DNA of 64,000 nucleotides, taken from NCBI GenBank assembly GCA_023407575.1, contig JAEYLX010000070.1, positions 53,998-117,997 on the forward strand, read 5' to 3'. A program made the translations under genes and the position numbers. This DNA comes from Bacillota bacterium (GTDB taxonomy: Bacteria > Bacillota > Clostridia > Lachnospirales > Lachnospiraceae). Positions 63,800 through 64,000 of the stretch are shown here, piece by piece; position 1 is the first letter of the stretch, and every line of letters begins with the position of its first letter. The notes beneath the pieces are model-generated. The model did not search any database and had not been told where the DNA came from. It saw only the letters and a list, made by a program, of their open reading frames with translations.

Positions 63800-64000
63800 T
63801 TATGAGTTTTCTCGCTCAAACTGTGCAGGAGAAATATAACCCAGTGCAGAATGCATGCGCTTCGTATTATAGCATAGTTCAATATATTTAAAAATTTCCA
63901 TTTGAGCTTGTTCTGGTGTTTCAAATCTAGCATCCAGAATAAGCTCTCTTTTTAAGGTTCGATAGAAAGACTCCATCATTGCATTATCATAGGGGTTCCC
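63800..64000 (-). CDS. IS3-family transposase OrfB, C-terminal part (runs off window)
   Basis: The last 66 residues of an rve-type integrase core: GNPYDNAMMESFYRTLKREL, then a partial YNTKRMHSALGYISPAQFE ending in TAA (63800-63802). This is the IS150-like group of IS3 elements; the catalytic DDE Glu lies in the MMES segment. The rest of the element lies beyond 64000. The right-end inverted repeat is probably near 63759 (TGGACTTGTCAACATTTTTT). Shadow frames on the opposite strand here are not genes. Confidence 0.9.
   Translation of the reverse strand, partial: GNPYDNAMMESFYRTLKRELILDARFETPEQAQMEIFKYIELCYNTKRMHSALGYISPAQFERENS

Noticed and set aside
63679..63933. 84-residue minus-strand frame at the IS3 end
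   Set aside because: It is an alternative frame of the transposase end; the true product is the frame ending at 63800.
1..64000. CRISPR array
   Set aside because: No regularly spaced direct repeats of 25-40 bp were seen; the only tandem repeats are the 12-nt and 5-nt ones described.

Overview
The window is low-GC, AT-rich DNA from an anaerobic Firmicute, most like a spore-forming Lachnospiraceae clostridium (for example a Lachnoclostridium phytofermentans-type organism). The evidence is SpoVG, a long PRPP synthase, the DnaD/DnaI-type replication pair, the pth-mfd-prsA order, two class I hybrid cluster proteins, many GGAGG ribosome sites and no respiratory-chain genes. The species call is inference from gene content, not a database match. 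LAYOUT. 0-16 kb is mostly core genome: the end of a penicillin-binding protein, an HD phosphohydrolase, prs, a DnaI-like loader and a DnaD-like protein, murC, spoVG, a DUF4003 protein, pth, mfd and a PrsA/SurA-type lipoprotein. A cluster of DnaA-box-like 9-mers lies between the dnaD-like gene and murC. 16-23 kb holds an SRAP protein, a Cache chemoreceptor, a complete agr-type quorum-sensing locus and a Y-family polymerase. The agr locus includes a 45-residue AgrD precursor, and the agrBD and agrAC arms converge with overlapping stop codons. 23.5-28 kb is a restriction-modification island: two beta-type DNA methyltransferases flank a 916-residue protein that joins a PD-(D/E)XK-like N-terminus to an N6-adenine methylase. 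28-31.2 kb has a secreted protein with a broken HEXXH motif and a hemerythrin. 31.2-43 kb carries nitrosative/redox stress and metal functions: two hcp genes, a divergent Crp/Fnr regulator with a candidate operator, a cytosolic LacI-sensor diguanylate cyclase, a GNAT, a His-rich CsoR/InrS-like repressor and the cbiM-cbiQ-cbiO nickel/cobalt ECF transporter. 43-46.4 kb is a three-gene operon of a 22-residue-repeat solenoid protein, a MoxR-like ATPase and a DUF2201 metallopeptidase/VWA protein. 46.7-52 kb encodes a sortase-anchored protein with thioredoxin-like segments, a DAACS-type (TcyP-like) symporter and a Ser/Thr/Asn-rich membrane-anchored surface protein. 52-60.3 kb has a MerR regulator, a membrane GDPD, two XRE regulators around a decayed 1-kb stretch, tRNA-Leu(CAG), tRNA-Asn(GTT) and a FAD/Rieske oxidoreductase. 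60.5-64 kb is a prophage/mobile scar beside tRNA-Leu(AAG). An integrase stub is fused in frame to a phage tail C-terminus, followed by two tandem zinc-ribbon membrane microproteins (one with an apparent AUU start), a small membrane gene framed by 17-bp inverted repeats, and the end of an IS3-family transposase running off the window. HOW THE GENES CONNECT. AgrB would process AgrD to a serine-lactone peptide sensed by AgrC, which acts on AgrA. The Crp/Fnr protein probably controls hcp through a palindrome 45-60 bp upstream of hcp. The CsoR/InrS-like protein probably controls the metal transporter through a C-run operator between them. The best candidates for something new are the three-methyltransferase island, the solenoid-MoxR-DUF2201 operon, the convergent agr locus with an AUU-type start, and the small zinc-ribbon and inverted-repeat-flanked genes at the prophage scar.
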